A stretch of DNA of 64,000 nucleotides from Neoceratodus forsteri (GCA_016271365.2 CM028131.1:172488501-172552500), one strand, 5' to 3'; positions 31,891 to 43,929 are shown, counted from the first letter of the stretch. A program made the numbers and translations. The notes: generated by a model not told the origin, from the letters alone.

Positions 31891-32639
31891 GTTTTTTTAG
31901 ATGGCACCTTCCCGAGTGTCCTGAGCCACCTCACCACCTCACCTCTCTTCCTGCCTTGTTGTGTATCACTGAGAAATGCCAGACCTTCTGAACCTTTGAA
32001 GATGGGCTACACCTGGGAGGGAGGCGAAGGCTTAACATCCTTAATAACTTACTCAGGGCTGTCCCCACACATTTATGTTGGCACTTTAAAGGAAAGCCCC
32101 TTAAACTGACAGATCTGTTTTAGTTCAAAACAGTTCATCCTACAGGGTTAAGAAATGCCATGTGGTAACCTGAATACACCTGTAATCTGCTTGTTGCATT
32201 CCTGCTAGTTCTGGCATTTTGATTCTGGAAGTTCCACTGCAAATGCATTAATGTGATATGTGGGCCATGGGCATAGGCAAAGGGTGCAGGAGACAGGCAA
32301 GGCACAGCTGAGGCTGCGTCATTACAGCTTGCCTAACTAGCATATATATGGGATCTCATACCTGGGTCCTGGGGAGCCTGGAATGGGTGTTTTGGAGTGA
32401 TGTCAAATCATACCTGTAAAAAAAGAATATCCATAGGGTCACAAAGGATCCACAGTGCTTCAAGAACAAAATGGGACCAACAGGGAAGGTCAAACATAAA
32501 TAATACTTATCTGATATGTAAGTAGTTTGTGTCCTGTCAGACCAGGGTCAATATCCTCTGAGACCTGCAGAAATAAAGAAAAAAAGAGGATTGTGATAAG
32601 GAAAAAATAAAAGCAAGAATACAGACAGAGTTCCAGAGA
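31891..32639. other. Region without recognisable gene
   Basis: No domain or element boundary was seen. Confidence 0.35.
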
Positions 32640-32850
32640 AGTACAAGAGATATGGGGAGAACATAGATATTGCATACACAAGCCCAGTGATCCCTAGTTC
32701 AAATCCCACCATGGTCACTGGCTCATGATATGACATTGGGAATGACACATGACCTCCCAGCTTTAAAACTGGATTGAAACTGGGTGTCTTTGTGAACTGG
32801 TCAGGAGACTAGCCAGGCCATAGTCTTAAAGTGTAGGCTTTCATTTTGAT
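32640..32850 (+). mobile_element. Possible tRNA-derived SINE remnant
   Basis: TAGTTCAAATCCCACC at 32696-32711 resembles an RNA polymerase III B box. It is followed by ATGACATTGGGAATGACACATGACCTCCCAG, which has the general layout of the GACCTTGGGCAAGTCACTTAACC body of tRNA-SINEs, strongly diverged. No clear A box, tail or target duplication was found. Confidence 0.3.
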
Positions 32851-32870
32851 TCAGTAATTTTAACATAATA

Positions 32871-34065
32871 TAGTACACTCTATATAACACGGATGCGCTT
32901 AACATGGACAATCAGCAAAGACGGACATTTTCCTCTAACCAAAACCAATTCCTATGCTTATTTAGTTGTGTACTCCATGTATCACGGACATTGAGTGCCA
33001 GCAACCATGGACAGCTGGGGTAATTGATTTTGTTCTCTGATAGCAATTAACAGCTGGTTTTGAATTGCGGTGACTCGCTAACTCATTAATCACATGCACT
33101 TAAATAGTGTTGCGGCTTTTGCCATCAATCACTGTTTGCTGTGCTAAGCCCATTCAGTGTGAGCACTGTTGTAAGCACTGCTGTGTGTGTTAACAGAGTG
33201 ATGTCTAAGCGACCAGGAATTCCTTTAGCTCGCAAAATCGAACTCCTGAAACAGATCGATGCTTTGCTGAAATTAAACATTAGAGATCTGGCCGCCCGCC
33301 TTTCCATCCCCAAGTCAACGTTGTTGGACCTGCTGCACAACAAGGAGCAGCTATGGTCCAAATGGCATTCTAATCAAAACCCTCAGTGAAAAAAGAAAGA
33401 GAGAGGGGAAAGACTCAGAGGTGGAGGATGCACTTCTATTGTGGTTCACCTCAATAAGGGAATGGGAGGCAATGGTGAGTGGCCCCTTGTTAGCCACCAA
33501 GGCTAAACAAATCACTGTTGCAATGGGACAAGCAATTAGTAAGGCTCTTCTTATGCTCTGATGAGCCATGGAACAATGCATCGATATACAGTCTGACTGG
33601 AGTCTAATGGAGAACGTTGAAAAGAGTTTCCAGCCCTACACAGTGAGAGCAACATGACAGACTACCCTAGACTGCTTCTTCAAATAATACATATAGTCGT
33701 ACAAAAGCACTGTAGAAGCACGTTGTCCAGAAGCATTTTTAAAGCCACAAGTTTAAATAAAGATTAAATATTTTACCCACCACCTTTCTCCTTCCCTCCA
33801 TCACTTGCTCGAAAGTACTGTACACACCCGTAGCACAAAAGCACAAGAGCACAAAAGCACATGAACAACAAGTTAAAAAACAAACAAAATCAAAAATTAC
33901 AGCTAATCCCATGAAAAGGGGTATCAATAACACTTGCTGTGGTGTGCAGAAACCATGACTATATTTTTCTTATGTCATGGCACAACCTATCGGGAAATAT
34001 GGACATCGGCTAAAATGGACAAAATTAGCTTGCACAAAAGTATCCGTGTAAAATGGCATGCACTG
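32871..34065 (+). mobile_element. Tigger/pogo-like DNA transposon, internally deleted
   Basis: The ends share AGTRCA...ACACGGAT in inverted orientation and are flanked by TA (32869-32870 and 34066-34067). The interior encodes the DNA-binding part of a pogo-type transposase, but the catalytic DDE region is missing. At 1195 bp it is about half the length of complete Tigger elements. It could have been mobilised only by a partner enzyme. Confidence 0.8.
33201..33690 (+). pseudogene. Tigger/pogo transposase remnant
   Basis: The start codon at 33201 opens MSKRPGIPLARKIELLKQID, then RDLAARLSIPKSTLLDLL, the CENP-B-type helix-turn-helix that binds the element ends. A phase change near 33385 leads into DSEVEDALLLWFTSIRE and VSGPLLATKAKQ, the second DNA-binding helix-turn-helix. 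After about 33540 the DDE nuclease is gone, and only a short tail with SLMENVEKSFQPYT and TTLDCFF resembles the transposase C-terminus. An upstream ATG at 33141 is in frame, but the family start fits 33201. Confidence 0.8.
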
Positions 34066-34179
34066 TATGCTTTAATTCTGCTGTCCATGGATACTACCTC
34101 ACCTACAGGGTATGTATCAATACTTAAGCCTTCAAGGGTGAGTGAATGAAAATAACTGATGCCACAGATGCCCCAGCCT

Positions 34180-34740
34180 CCAGTCCAGGGCCCACGAGCA
34201 AGGGCACAGCAATGGTCAACACCAGGCACAGTTCCAGTGAAATCAGCAGTGCACATTGCACCAAATATTGATAGCAATGCAAATGGCTCAGTGTGAACTC
34301 TGCAGTGCATGTGGCAAAGCAAGTGGTGGCATTGTACATAGAACCGCAAGCTGGTGGCTGTGCAAGTGGCACTGTGTGGTGATGGCAGTGTATATGGCAC
34401 AGAGTTGGCAGTGCATGTGGCAATGCAGTGATGACAACACATGAGTCACTGTGTGATGTTGGAACAGCAGGTGGCACAGCATGGAGTCAGCTGGGTACAT
34501 GGCACCACACAGAGATGGTGGTGCATGTGACAGTGCAGTGGTGGTAGTGTAACAATGAGGTGGTGGCAATCCACATGTGCCTGCAGTGCACATGATGCAT
34601 AGTTGGCAGTGCATGTGGAAATGCACTGTGATGGCAGTGCACATGACACAATGTAGTGGCAGAAGTGTGTGTGGAACAGCGAGGTGGTAGCAGTGCACAT
34701 GGCACTGTGATGAGGGGAGTGCACATGGAACAGTGTGGAG
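34180..34740. repeat. GCAGTGCATGTGGCA minisatellite
   Basis: Degenerate units of about 30-45 bp are built on GCAGTGCACATGGCACA and GGTGGCAGTG. Open frames on both strands, rich in His, Cys and Thr, are by-products of the array. Confidence 0.8.
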
Positions 34741-34889
34741 CCAGAAGTACTAATCTTACCTGTTGAGGACTATAAAGAGAAAATATTTACAGTAATGGAT
34801 GAACTACTGAATGACAGTTGTGTTCATCCCAGAAAGTCAAGGTTTCTCATGATATATCCTAACAATTTCGGTTATATATCCTAACAATT

Positions 34890-35640
34890 CCAGTCTGACC
34901 AGCACCATCACCATCCAGTGCTCGGATCAGCCTCCCTCCTTCCCCCCAACCACCCTCCTCTCTTCTAGTTCACCCTTCCAGGTACCGGCTATCCTCCATG
35001 CAGCTGGACAACCCTTCTAGCCCTAGCCTCTCCCATAGTGAGCAACCTCACTGGAGCTAGAGCACCACACAGGCTCCAGACCAGCCTCTTCCCCAGCTGA
35101 CCACCCTCCTTGCATCTGGACCAGCCTCCAACTACATGCCATACAGCCTCCATGCAGCTGGAGCACCCCCCAAGCCTCCACTCCAACAGAGCACATCTCT
35201 GCAGCTTCCCCCCATGCCGCTGGACCAGTACTCAACCAGCCAACCACTCTACCTACAGCTGAACCCACCACAAGCCCTGTACCAGCCTCACCATCTGACC
35301 ATCCACCCTGCAGTTAGACCTGACTTCCATCCATGAATGAGCCCCCTCAACCAGCCACCCTTTCTCCCTTCTGCTGACTCACTCTTTTATGCCCTGGACC
35401 AGCCTCCCCCAGCAGACAAACCTCGCTGCAGCTGGACCCCCTGTGTTCATTCCCACCCATTGACCTTCCTCTCTCCCCTTGAGCACCCTCTCTGGAGCTG
35501 GACACCCAGATAACCACCCTTCCCAGGAGCTGGACCCACCCTCCCTCCAGAGCAGAACCTCCCCCCGGACCAGTACCCACCCTGAAACTAGACCATCCCT
35601 CCCCAGATCACCCTTCTGCAACCATGGACCTCATACTTTT
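34890..35640. repeat. C-rich CTGGACCAGCCTCC minisatellite
   Basis: Degenerate units of roughly 25-35 bp carry GCAGCTGGACCAGCCTCC or GAGCTGGACCACCC. The strand is strongly C-rich (G-rich on the other strand). Proline-rich frames result from the repeat and show no domain. Confidence 0.75.
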
Positions 35641-35704
35641 CAACGTAGTATAAATAAAATGCGAAACACTACCAAACAAAATATAAATTCATAAGCACCT
35701 TTAA

Positions 35705-36170
35705 AATAAACAGCAACTTGGATTCAAAGAATCAGTTAAAAGGGATGCTTTTCAGAAACAGGAAAAGTACTCAAGAAATTCTTCCCCAAATATACATAAA
35801 AGAGAGCTTTTCATAATCAGCAGTCTTCAGCAAAAGGACAAAAACATACACTGATCCCAGCATTACTATTTAATTTAATGTAATGGATTTACATAGGCTA
35901 AAGTCTTAATTAAATACAATATTAAATGCAAAAGTGCAGCTTTCCCAGTCCACCCCATCTCAAATCAGTTTATGAAAAAACAGAATCCAAGGAAATGTAA
36001 TTCCTCCAGAATATATAAAGAAATAATTTTCAAAAACAACAATCAGCAGTTTTAGGAACATAAAACAAGCACAAGGATCCCATCATTACTATTTCATTTA
36101 ATGGATTAACACATGCAAATGTTTTAATCAAATAAAATATTAAATGCAAAAAGCAGCCCCCCCACACACA
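35705..36170. repeat. Two tandem copies of a ~225-bp AT-rich unit
   Basis: GATCCCAGCATTACTATTTAA near 35852 is matched by GATCCCATCATTACTATTTCA near 36076. The neighbouring AATATTAAATGCAAAA and AATCAGCAG words repeat with the same spacing. This is a local duplication; it contains no gene. Confidence 0.75.
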
Positions 36171-36228
36171 CATTCAAACACTCAAATATCTGTAGTAAAT
36201 AAATTTTCCTTTATCAATCTGCAGGTTA

Positions 36229-36872
36229 CTCAAGCTGGCCCAGTGGTGCTGAGGTTTGAGGTGCTGGACACCACACCTCATGCCTGTCGGTGACCCGGGT
36301 TCAGGAACGAGCTTGGGTCTGCAGAGGAGGAGAGGACAGAGTGTCCGGAGGACTGCTCTCCTCTCCTGGGAGGATGAGTGGATGACTACCCGGCATGGGT
36401 GACCCCCAGCGGAGGCTGGGAGTGCAACAGCCAGGGGATCATGCTGGCACAGGGAGGAGCCTTGGCGGACATCCACAGGAAGGGTGCGGGTGTGCACCCA
36501 GTTGCACTGGACATCATTGCACGTCCAAACTCCTAAGGGTGGGGGCACTCACGAACACAGGAAACTTCTGTTGGCTGGGAGGAAGATGTCTCCTGCCACC
36601 ACCTCCAGCATTGGACCCTGCCCACTGGGACGTCATCTCTCCAATCACCTCCACCTGTAGGGGCACTGAAAGAAAGCACCAAGGAGCAGAAGGTGGCCCC
36701 ACTCCAGGGGGGTAGATTCAAGGGGATTGCTCCATGGGTGTGTCATGGGTGATGGTGGATCAAGATACAGCTGGGAGGGTCTCTGATAGGAGGGGATCAG
36801 GTAGGTAGACTGATGGGGCCCCAGCTAGCGGTGACGGGATGGAAAAATAATTGACAAAAATAAATAAATAAA
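36229..36872 (+). mobile_element. tRNA-Leu-headed SINE or composite retroposon
   Basis: A 13-bp target duplication AATCTGCAGGTTA (36216-36228 and 36873-36885) brackets the sequence, and an A-rich tail (AAAAATAAATAAATAAA) precedes the right copy. The head reads TGGCCCAGTGGTGCTGAGG and GGTGCTGGAC, close to the start of tRNA-Leu. The A box TGGCCCAGTGG is at 36236-36246 and a B-box-like GGTTCAGGAAC at 36298-36308. The remaining ~560 bp is GC-rich with no recognised domain, longer than a simple SINE. Mobilisation by L1-type enzymes is inferred from the tail and duplication. Confidence 0.75.
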
Positions 36873-36885
36873 AATCTGCAGGTTA

Positions 36886-37839
36886 ATCCAGATTGCAGAT
36901 AAAAAAAAAACTGTAAAGTCTTTTCTCTGTAAATATAGATAAATTGGCTACTGAATGGACATGCACACAGAAAATGCATTCTGAATATCTTCCTGCTGCT
37001 CTGTAACTCCTCTGTGCCCTCACCCAAGAAATTACAACCTTTAAAGTAACTAAATCAGTAAAACTACCACAAATAAAATGTAATCTAGAGGCACAATGTA
37101 CACTAGACACTTCAAGGAGTGATTTGATTGAAAATAAATTGTGCATTTTAAAGGTTTTTCATAGGTTTTGCCACATGAGTTCAGAGCAGAGAACATTTCT
37201 TTACAAAAACATATTCACAATTAAAACTGCACAGCAATTCACTTAAACTTGAGTAATAATCCCCTTACTGTATTTAAAATTTCAGGGAGTTAAAATGATG
37301 CACTTTTCTAGTTAAACATGAGCACTTACCTCATTCATGTAAATCTTAACTGCAGGCAACACCAGCTTGATCTTCAAATGGAGGCTAACAGTCACTCTGG
37401 GCAGGAACAGGAAGTGGTTCTGGAAAATGTAGTTCACTGACTGAGTAGACTTCTAGACACTGTAGTGCAGTAAACTTTTAAAGGGACATGGTCAACCTTT
37501 TCTGTATCATATTATTTCTAGGTAAAAACCCACATTTTATGATTGCTTACCTTCTCTAAAATTCATTGATGTTGCTGGTTGTTTTAGCTGCCTCCTTGCT
37601 TAGTACAACTGAAATGCATGGTAATGTACCTATCCTTGATTGGCTAATTCAAATCCGTGAACTACTTGGCTGGCTGTAATCTTCATTAATGATTCAGTAG
37701 TATTAAAAAAATTGTACTTTGAAGAGCACTGCAGTTCTATTTTTAAACCTTATTTAGTACTCATTTACTCTTAAACAAGCAACCTGCTGAATACTTCTTA
37801 GAATTTACTATTCTCAGAGATTGTATTTTTTAATGATGA
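36886..37839. other. AT-rich region without recognisable gene
   Basis: No domain, array or element boundary was seen. Confidence 0.35.
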
Positions 37840-37843
37840 TTAA

Positions 37844-37995
37844 GCAAGCAATAATACCCAATGGGATGGGCGGTATTGGGCAATACCAGACTGCCCAGTG
37901 GTGTAATGAGACCCAACGCCACAGGCAGAAGACCTTATAGCCCCTGGGAGGTCTGGTATTGCCCATACCACCCACCCTGCAGGGTATTATTGCGC
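37844..37995. mobile_element. TTAA-flanked palindromic MITE
   Basis: TTAA lies on both sides (37840-37843, 37996-37999), the target used by piggyBac-type transposases. The arms GCAAGCAATAATACCC and GGGTATTATTGCGC continue inward through GGTATTGGGCAATACCAGAC and GTCTGGTATTGCCCATACC, so the 152 bp form nearly one hairpin. Confidence 0.75.
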
Positions 37996-37999
37996 TTAA

Positions 38000-39689
38000 A
38001 AAATGAACATCAGCTTAGTTTTTTTTTAATAATGATTTCATTAAGAAAAAGAAGTAAAAATATTAATAATAATGATGAGAAATAGCAGCTTCTGTAAAAC
38101 AGTCCCTTGAGCAGTGGAATTTCCACTAAAGAGAGCTGGTGCATATAAGACCCCTTTTTATTAGTTTACTGTGTCTGTGTTTGTTTTCAGTACTTTTCAG
38201 TACTTTACAGTTTCCCTTCTCATAAGTTTTGTGATAGGATAATTTCTACAATTTTCCGCCATTTCAAAACTGCATTTTGTTGTATACTGAGTTAGCAGGA
38301 AGGGATTGGCTTAGCTGTGGAGCATAAATGGCAGTGTCAGAGTCGGGCAAGGAAGAAGGAAATTGGCTGATGAATGTTTCAGTGCGGGGGTATCAGTGCA
38401 TTGGAGGTTGAGCAAGCTGGGAGAAAAAAAGGTACATTGCTATGTGAACATTTGAGTAGGGGTACTCAGCTGGGTATAGTTTAAAATGTGACAGCTTAAG
38501 AGAGAATCGGGCAGAGTAGTGGTGGTGGTATTCTAGTGAGGTGGACTTCTCAGAGGAGGAGAGGCACTGCCAGCTTACAGGATTCACTAGGTTTGCCGGC
38601 TTTCAGGAGAGCGGGAGTGCTTACTGAGGGTGGAAACCTTATTTTATATAATATATGTTTAGTTTTGTTGTGGCTTGTGCTTTTGCGACAGGCCGGGGGG
38701 AGGAGACTGCCAGATAGTAGATGTTGGGGAATGGCGTTTAGTGGCACATGTTTCGGATTTGAAAAAGTATACCGGTGACCATAGTGATATGTAACCGATC
38801 AGAGTGATGGCTTGCTTTTCTTTTTAAAATATGCATTTTCTTTTATTTGCTGCAATTGTAAAATGTGAGCCCTGCAGTCGGAGATGGTGTGTGCATTCTT
38901 GTGGCAGCTGGCACTGAAATAGGCACTGTTGGGGGTTGGGCAAGATCTCTCACTAAGCAAGAGAAAACAGTGGTGGCAGTTTGAAATTTTGTGGGGTGGT
39001 TTTGGCCAGCTAGCTAACAAGGTGGGCAAACTGATACTAGAATGGTTGAAGGGGCACTTGGGTTGGAACTTTTTATTTCTGGGTCATCTCTGGAAAGATA
39101 ATGTACCCACTAACGGGGTGTCAGCTGATCAGAGACCAGGAAATAAAAAGCCTATTTTCTAAAGATAATTAAAAATGACAAAAATTAGTCTTCGAAGACA
39201 AATTAATGACTACTTTAATACTAAATTTAGTACTTGACTTGGTGAGGGAATCTGAACATATTCACCATCCGGACACATTGGTCGCAATAGTCAAAGAGGT
39301 GCATAGCACAGTGCGAAAATTAGCACTATGCCTTTCGCTCACCCAGGTGCCCAAAAATTATATATTCCATGGAATAGTGCACTGGTGCTATTCCACTGAA
39401 TCTAGGGCCATGTTGACCCAGCACTAAGCCACTTAGCGTTGGGCAGACATGGCTCCCAAAAAGGATTGCCACAATGGTTTACTCCTCTACTAAATTTCCA
39501 ACATTCAAACAGACCCATGCAAATGAGCGAATTGGGCATGCAAGATGCTAAAGGGCCATTTACATGCCCATTATGGGCTCATTTGTACGGCGAGCAAGGC
39601 TGGATTGCATGGAGCCAGCCCCTAATTGCCCAGTCACAGAGAGCTCTCCCTGCTGCTAGAGCACCCCTCCACCAATCGCCAGCCTGATG
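38000..39689. other. Region without recognisable gene
   Basis: I find no domain in any frame and no clear element ends. 38800-39130 is moderately GC-rich; the rest is ordinary or AT-rich. Confidence 0.35.
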
Positions 39690-40480
39690 TTGAAAATAAA
39701 TCTTTCCCTGGTACTAGTGATTCCCCTCCCACTGATCACCAGCCCAGTCTTAAACGTAAATCTTTCCCTGGTGTCCAGTGGTCCCTCACCCCACCTGCAC
39801 CCATGCCCGATGTTGAAATAATTATTCCCTGGTGTCCAGTGTTCCCTCCCCAACCTGAACCCATGCCCTGTGCTGAAGTAATTATTTCCTGGTGTCCAGT
39901 GGTCCCTTCCCCCACCTGTACCCATGCCCGTTGTTGAAATAATTATTCTCTGGTGTCCAATGGTTCCTCCTCCCACCTGCACCCATGCCCAATGCTGAAA
40001 TAATTATTCCCTGGTGTCCAGTGGTTCCTCCCCCAACTTGCAACAATGCCCTGTGTGCAAATTATTATGAGTATAATGGTCCCTCCCCCACCTGATTGCC
40101 CTCCTGATGGACAAAGTGTCTCTGGTGTCCACCTGATTACCTGCCCAATGAACAAAGTGTTCCTGCTGTCTAGTTGCCTCTCCCCCACCCAATAAACCTC
40201 CAGATGGAAAGACAAAATGTCCCTGGTGTCCAGTGGTCCCTTTCCCCACCTGAACACCCATCAGACAGACAGACAAAGTGTCCCTTGTGTCCAGTGGTCC
40301 CTTCCCCCACCCAATGTCTGTCAGATGTATATTTGTAATAATCGCTGGTGTCCAGTGGTCCCTTCTCCCACCCAATCACACACCCTACAAAGTGTCCTTA
40401 ATGTCCAGTGGTCCCTCCCCACACCTGATGTCCTGCTAGAGTAAGACAAAACTACTGTCTCTAGTCTAGTGATCCCTCTC
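39690..40480. repeat. CCCTGGTGTCCAGTGGTCCC minisatellite
   Basis: About a dozen units, regular at 60-62 bp between 39760 and 40040 and more variable later. Each contains CCCTGGTGTCCAGTGGTCCC, then a C-rich run with CCACCTG, then GATGTTGAAATAATTATT or similar. The same core occurs at about 19580 and in both orientations at 51400-52360. Units vary too much for a CRISPR array, and the organism is eukaryotic. Confidence 0.85.
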
Positions 40481-40779
40481 CCCCATCTGATCCCCATCCT
40501 GGGTTTACTAACCCCTTCCCCGCAATTGTCGTTCTGCCACTGACTCATGGGAGTCTTTTTATCTCCTTCAGCTTGCCATCAAACCATGGCAAGCCAAGAT
40601 GCGAAACCAGTGAGTGTGAATGAACCAGCACCATAAGATTGAAAACCGCAGTGACCGCCCTATTATAGGCTGCCACTGCTTCTTCTTGTCCCATAGTGCA
40701 TGCTGTCAATGCATATGAGGAGTACAGTACTGTAAAGAGCTACTGTGGCTAAAGCCCTTGCAAAGGATGGAACTGGACC

Positions 40780-41440
40780 ACCTCCCCAGGGGGTGGACTA
40801 CAAGGTGAGGCTGATAGTGAACCTAATGGCATAGTGATCCAACCAACTGACCAGATAAATTTTGAGGATGCCAATCCTGAGCTCCAGAGAGAATACTAAG
40901 TTAATGGCCATGTTGGTGAGCGACAGAAACAACAGTGTGTGCAGGTCCCAAGGATACCATACTCTAGGGGAAATCATGACCAAACTGCAAGAGTTTGTCA
41001 TCAACCCAACCACTGAAGTCACCTCGAACAAGCCATCTGGGCAACTTCCAAACTCTGCAGAAATTCCCCCATGCCTCAGAGGCCAGTGCATGAGGAGAAT
41101 TCTGAAACATGCCACCCAGACCCCCACGCACAGCCATCTGTTCAAACAACAAGGTATCCCCCAATTGATATACCACCACGGTTGGCTTGGATCAAAAACA
41201 GATGGTCACTCCTCCCTATGGTCCTTGCTCAGGCAGTGCATTATGGAGAACCCAGCCGGACTGATGACTCCAGAACTGGGGTGGCATCATCACCCAGCCA
41301 GGTCTCTGTAATGCAAGCTAGATCAACTGACAAAATAAGATCCACCATAATAGCAGACTTATTCCTCATTGATCTAGCATTGCACAGTAGCATTCAAAGA
41401 GGATGAATGGTGGCAGCTGGCATCCCTGGGTATGGCAACT
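40780..41440 (-). pseudogene. Non-LTR retrotransposon endonuclease remnant
   Basis: On the minus strand the phases together give NARSMRNKSAIMVDLIL, DLACITETWLGDD, LVRGDFSGWVDD, then INLVFSLELRI and SWLDHYAIRF. These are the ordered motifs of the apurinic-type endonuclease of CR1/Rex-like LINEs, with the catalytic SDH changed to LDH. At least two phase changes are needed. The flanks are not recognisable, so the full element cannot be outlined. Confidence 0.65.
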
Positions 41441-42033
41441 AAACATGTCTGATCTCTCTCAAGTCCCCATTTCACCCCGGGCACCTCCTGATGATTACAA
41501 CTGTAATGGTACTCTTCCTGTCAGCCTTCTCCAAGTCACCTACTCCCTCTTGATGCCTCCTTCTGATTCCCACTTATGTGCACTGATGGTAAGCCACACT
41601 TGGTAGGGGTGTTGCATAAGGGGTCCAGATCCAACAATAACCCACACCCTCACTCCTAGTCCCTAACCACATGACCACTCACACACTAATACAAATGTAT
41701 CCAACACACACAGCCAACCTATCACTCCTGAACTATCAACATAACTAGCATAAACGACTACTGTATCACTCATACATCACAAAACAAATCACCTGGCACT
41801 ATTCACACAGTACCCCAATCACTCTAGTACAGTCTCCAGCAAAATAATGCAACAATACACAAAAACGGCATGGGTTGAGATCAGTGGTAGACCAATGTCA
41901 AACTACAGTCCTGATAGAATAGTCAGACACTGAGCAGAAAAGTCCCAGATGATAAAAAAAAAATTATTTCCAAATTAAAGAACTACTAAACAGTATCTGA
42001 AGCAGTCTCACAACAGTCTTATAAACAGAAGAG
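41441..42033. other. Region without recognisable gene
   Basis: A-rich sequence with many CAC and ACTA words; no domain. Confidence 0.35.
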
Positions 42034-42544
42034 CTATAGTGCGCTAGTGATGCCTGTGCCTCTACCCCCTGTAACACTGTCCCTGTTTGTAAGCACCGGG
42101 TCTAGCACTGCTCCATCCCTAGTGGGTTCCTTGACTAGCTGCCTGAGAAAATCCCCTTGTAGTGAGTCAAGGATGACCCTGCTCCTTACCAAAGCTGCAG
42201 TTGGAAGGATCCAATCACATCTGGCAGACTGAAGCCCCCAACTAGCAGTACCTACCCCCTTACTTGGCATCCTGATGATGGCTTCCCCAGTTGCCTTATG
42301 TAACTCCTCTCCCTGTGTTGGAGACCTGACGACCACCCCTGTATGGATAGCAGCCCCAGTACCTGTCTCTAGGATGACTCACAGTACCTCGAGCCCTTCT
42401 TATTCCTCTGGACTCCCCTGTACTTCTGTGGCCTTGACTGTCTCCCTCACTATTGAATAGAGTATCTTTGTCTTGTAGATATTTATCTTCAACTACTGGC
42501 ATGCTACTTGAGATTGTTATTGTCTCAGAAGAAGACAATGGCCT
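42034..42544 (-). pseudogene. CR1 endonuclease C-terminal remnant
   Basis: On the minus strand LDSLQGDFLRQLVKEPTRDG, then AVLDPVLTNRDSVTG match the very typical CR1 endonuclease segment preceding the final SDH motif. Another phase upstream gives VVGGFSLPDV for the GDFN box. It is a separate fragment from the endonuclease at 40780-41440, because motif order would otherwise run backwards. Confidence 0.7.
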
Positions 42545-42960
42545 CAAATCTCCAGGAACTGCAATAGATTCAGGGGCAAGGCATGGGACATCCTTTCATA
42601 TTTTGCAAGTTTAGCTAGAGACTTCAACCATTCGTTAAAGTTGGGTGGTGTTTATGCTCTCCATTTGAGGAGTAATTTCTTCTTTGCCTCAAGTGCAGCT
42701 GGCACTAGCCAACCTTTAAATGAGGGGGTAACCTTGACATAAAGCTCTGTCTTCAAGCATCCACATCCTAGGGTTGGAAGGGAGTGGTGTCCTAGGCTCT
42801 GATCAAAAGTTCTGAATTTGTTCCCAGTAAGAGGCTTTTATTTAGCATTACCATAATATGGTTAAAAGTGCACCTTTGGTAGTGTAACATCTTTAGCATA
42901 GGCCAAAGAAGACAAATACAGGAGAAGTGCCCTTTGTGGTACCGGATGGGGGTGCTGGTA
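42545..42960 (-). pseudogene. L1-like ORF2 C-terminal remnant
   Basis: On the minus strand VTPSFKGWLVPAALEAKKKL, then LLKWRA and PPNFNEWLKSLAKLAKYERM match the extreme C-terminal helices of L1 ORF2. The segment is short and interrupted by stops. The parent element was not traced. Confidence 0.5.
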
Positions 42961-43929
42961 CAGGATTTAACAAACCCTAGATATGTAGAAATGCAGACAG
43001 AGAAGTACCGTATTCACCTTGGAGCAGCTAGATGTACCTCCAAAAAAAAAAGTAGGCTCAATGCATTATGCTGATGCTGACAATATATTTAATGGAATCA
43101 GTCCACACCCAGGTACACAGACTATTCAAAACCTATGTGCAGTGTAGACCAGTAGCCCCGGTGCTTCACTTAGTAGAGCTTTGTCGTGAGGCTGGCTAGT
43201 GGTCTATAAACCCTCCCATTTATAACGCTCTTGTGACCACCCAGACCAATCAATTGCAGGACCGGAAGAGAAATTCTATTGGCTAATGGCAGTGGAGGGA
43301 TTCAAACCCATTAACCTCTTAAGTCTCAAGAAATGCTTGTCCTAATTCAGGGAGCAGGTGTTAATAGAATTCGGATGGCTAGCCATCCTACCTGGGGGGT
43401 GGGGGGGTATTTTGGGCCAGGCTATTAATGTTCTTTTGGGTTTTGCACAGGGAGATAGGGGAATTGAATTCTGCAGCCTGAGTGGCTGAGACTGTAGGCA
43501 AAGGGGCATTATCTAAGAATTCAGCTAAGGATAATGGGATGTTTCTGTACTGTGACCTCTACAGTGCTGAATAAATGACCTGGAGTAGTTTGTTGATCTC
43601 CTTTGGCTAAGCTGATATGCCTCCAATCCATTAGACATTTTGAGAGTGGATGCATTTGTTTCCCTGTAACATTTTTGTTCTGTAGGTCAGATGTTTGCTG
43701 GATTTTTCCCCAGACTCCCAATATTTGTGGTTTGTTTTATGCACAGCAGCTTGGGCCTTAGGCTGTGTTAGTGTATTTATTTGATATATTAATTGGATTA
43801 TATCCCATAGCAGTTGTTGAGAGTGTATTGGGCTGGAATTATGTTCTGTTTCTTTTTGTTTCAGATCACAGTCCAGCTGTTGCTGTAGTCAATTCCTATT
43901 TTTTGAATTGTGATCTAAATAACTAATGA
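42961..43929. other. Region without recognisable gene
   Basis: No domain or element boundary was seen. A G-rich run (GGGGGGTGGGGGGG) occurs near 43393-43407. Confidence 0.35.

Noticed and set aside
31521..31937. A 138-residue minus-strand protein
   Set aside because: It spans the right arm of a fold-back element, has no recognised motif, and the mirrored left arm does not keep the frame.
34890..35690. Proline-rich protein
   Set aside because: The frames follow the C-rich minisatellite in several phases on both strands; no start context or domain.
36236..36308. A tRNA-Leu gene
   Set aside because: The A box and first stem region look tRNA-like, but the second half is degraded, and the sequence is bracketed by a retroposition duplication with an A-rich tail. 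It is a SINE head.
39690..40480. Regularly spaced similar units resembling a CRISPR array
   Set aside because: Units of 60-62 bp vary throughout, with no constant repeat alternating with unique spacers, and the surroundings are vertebrate retroelements. It is a minisatellite.
40780..42544. One continuous antisense LINE endonuclease
   Set aside because: The motif order runs C-terminal part first and N-terminal part second in reading direction, so these are two different fragments.
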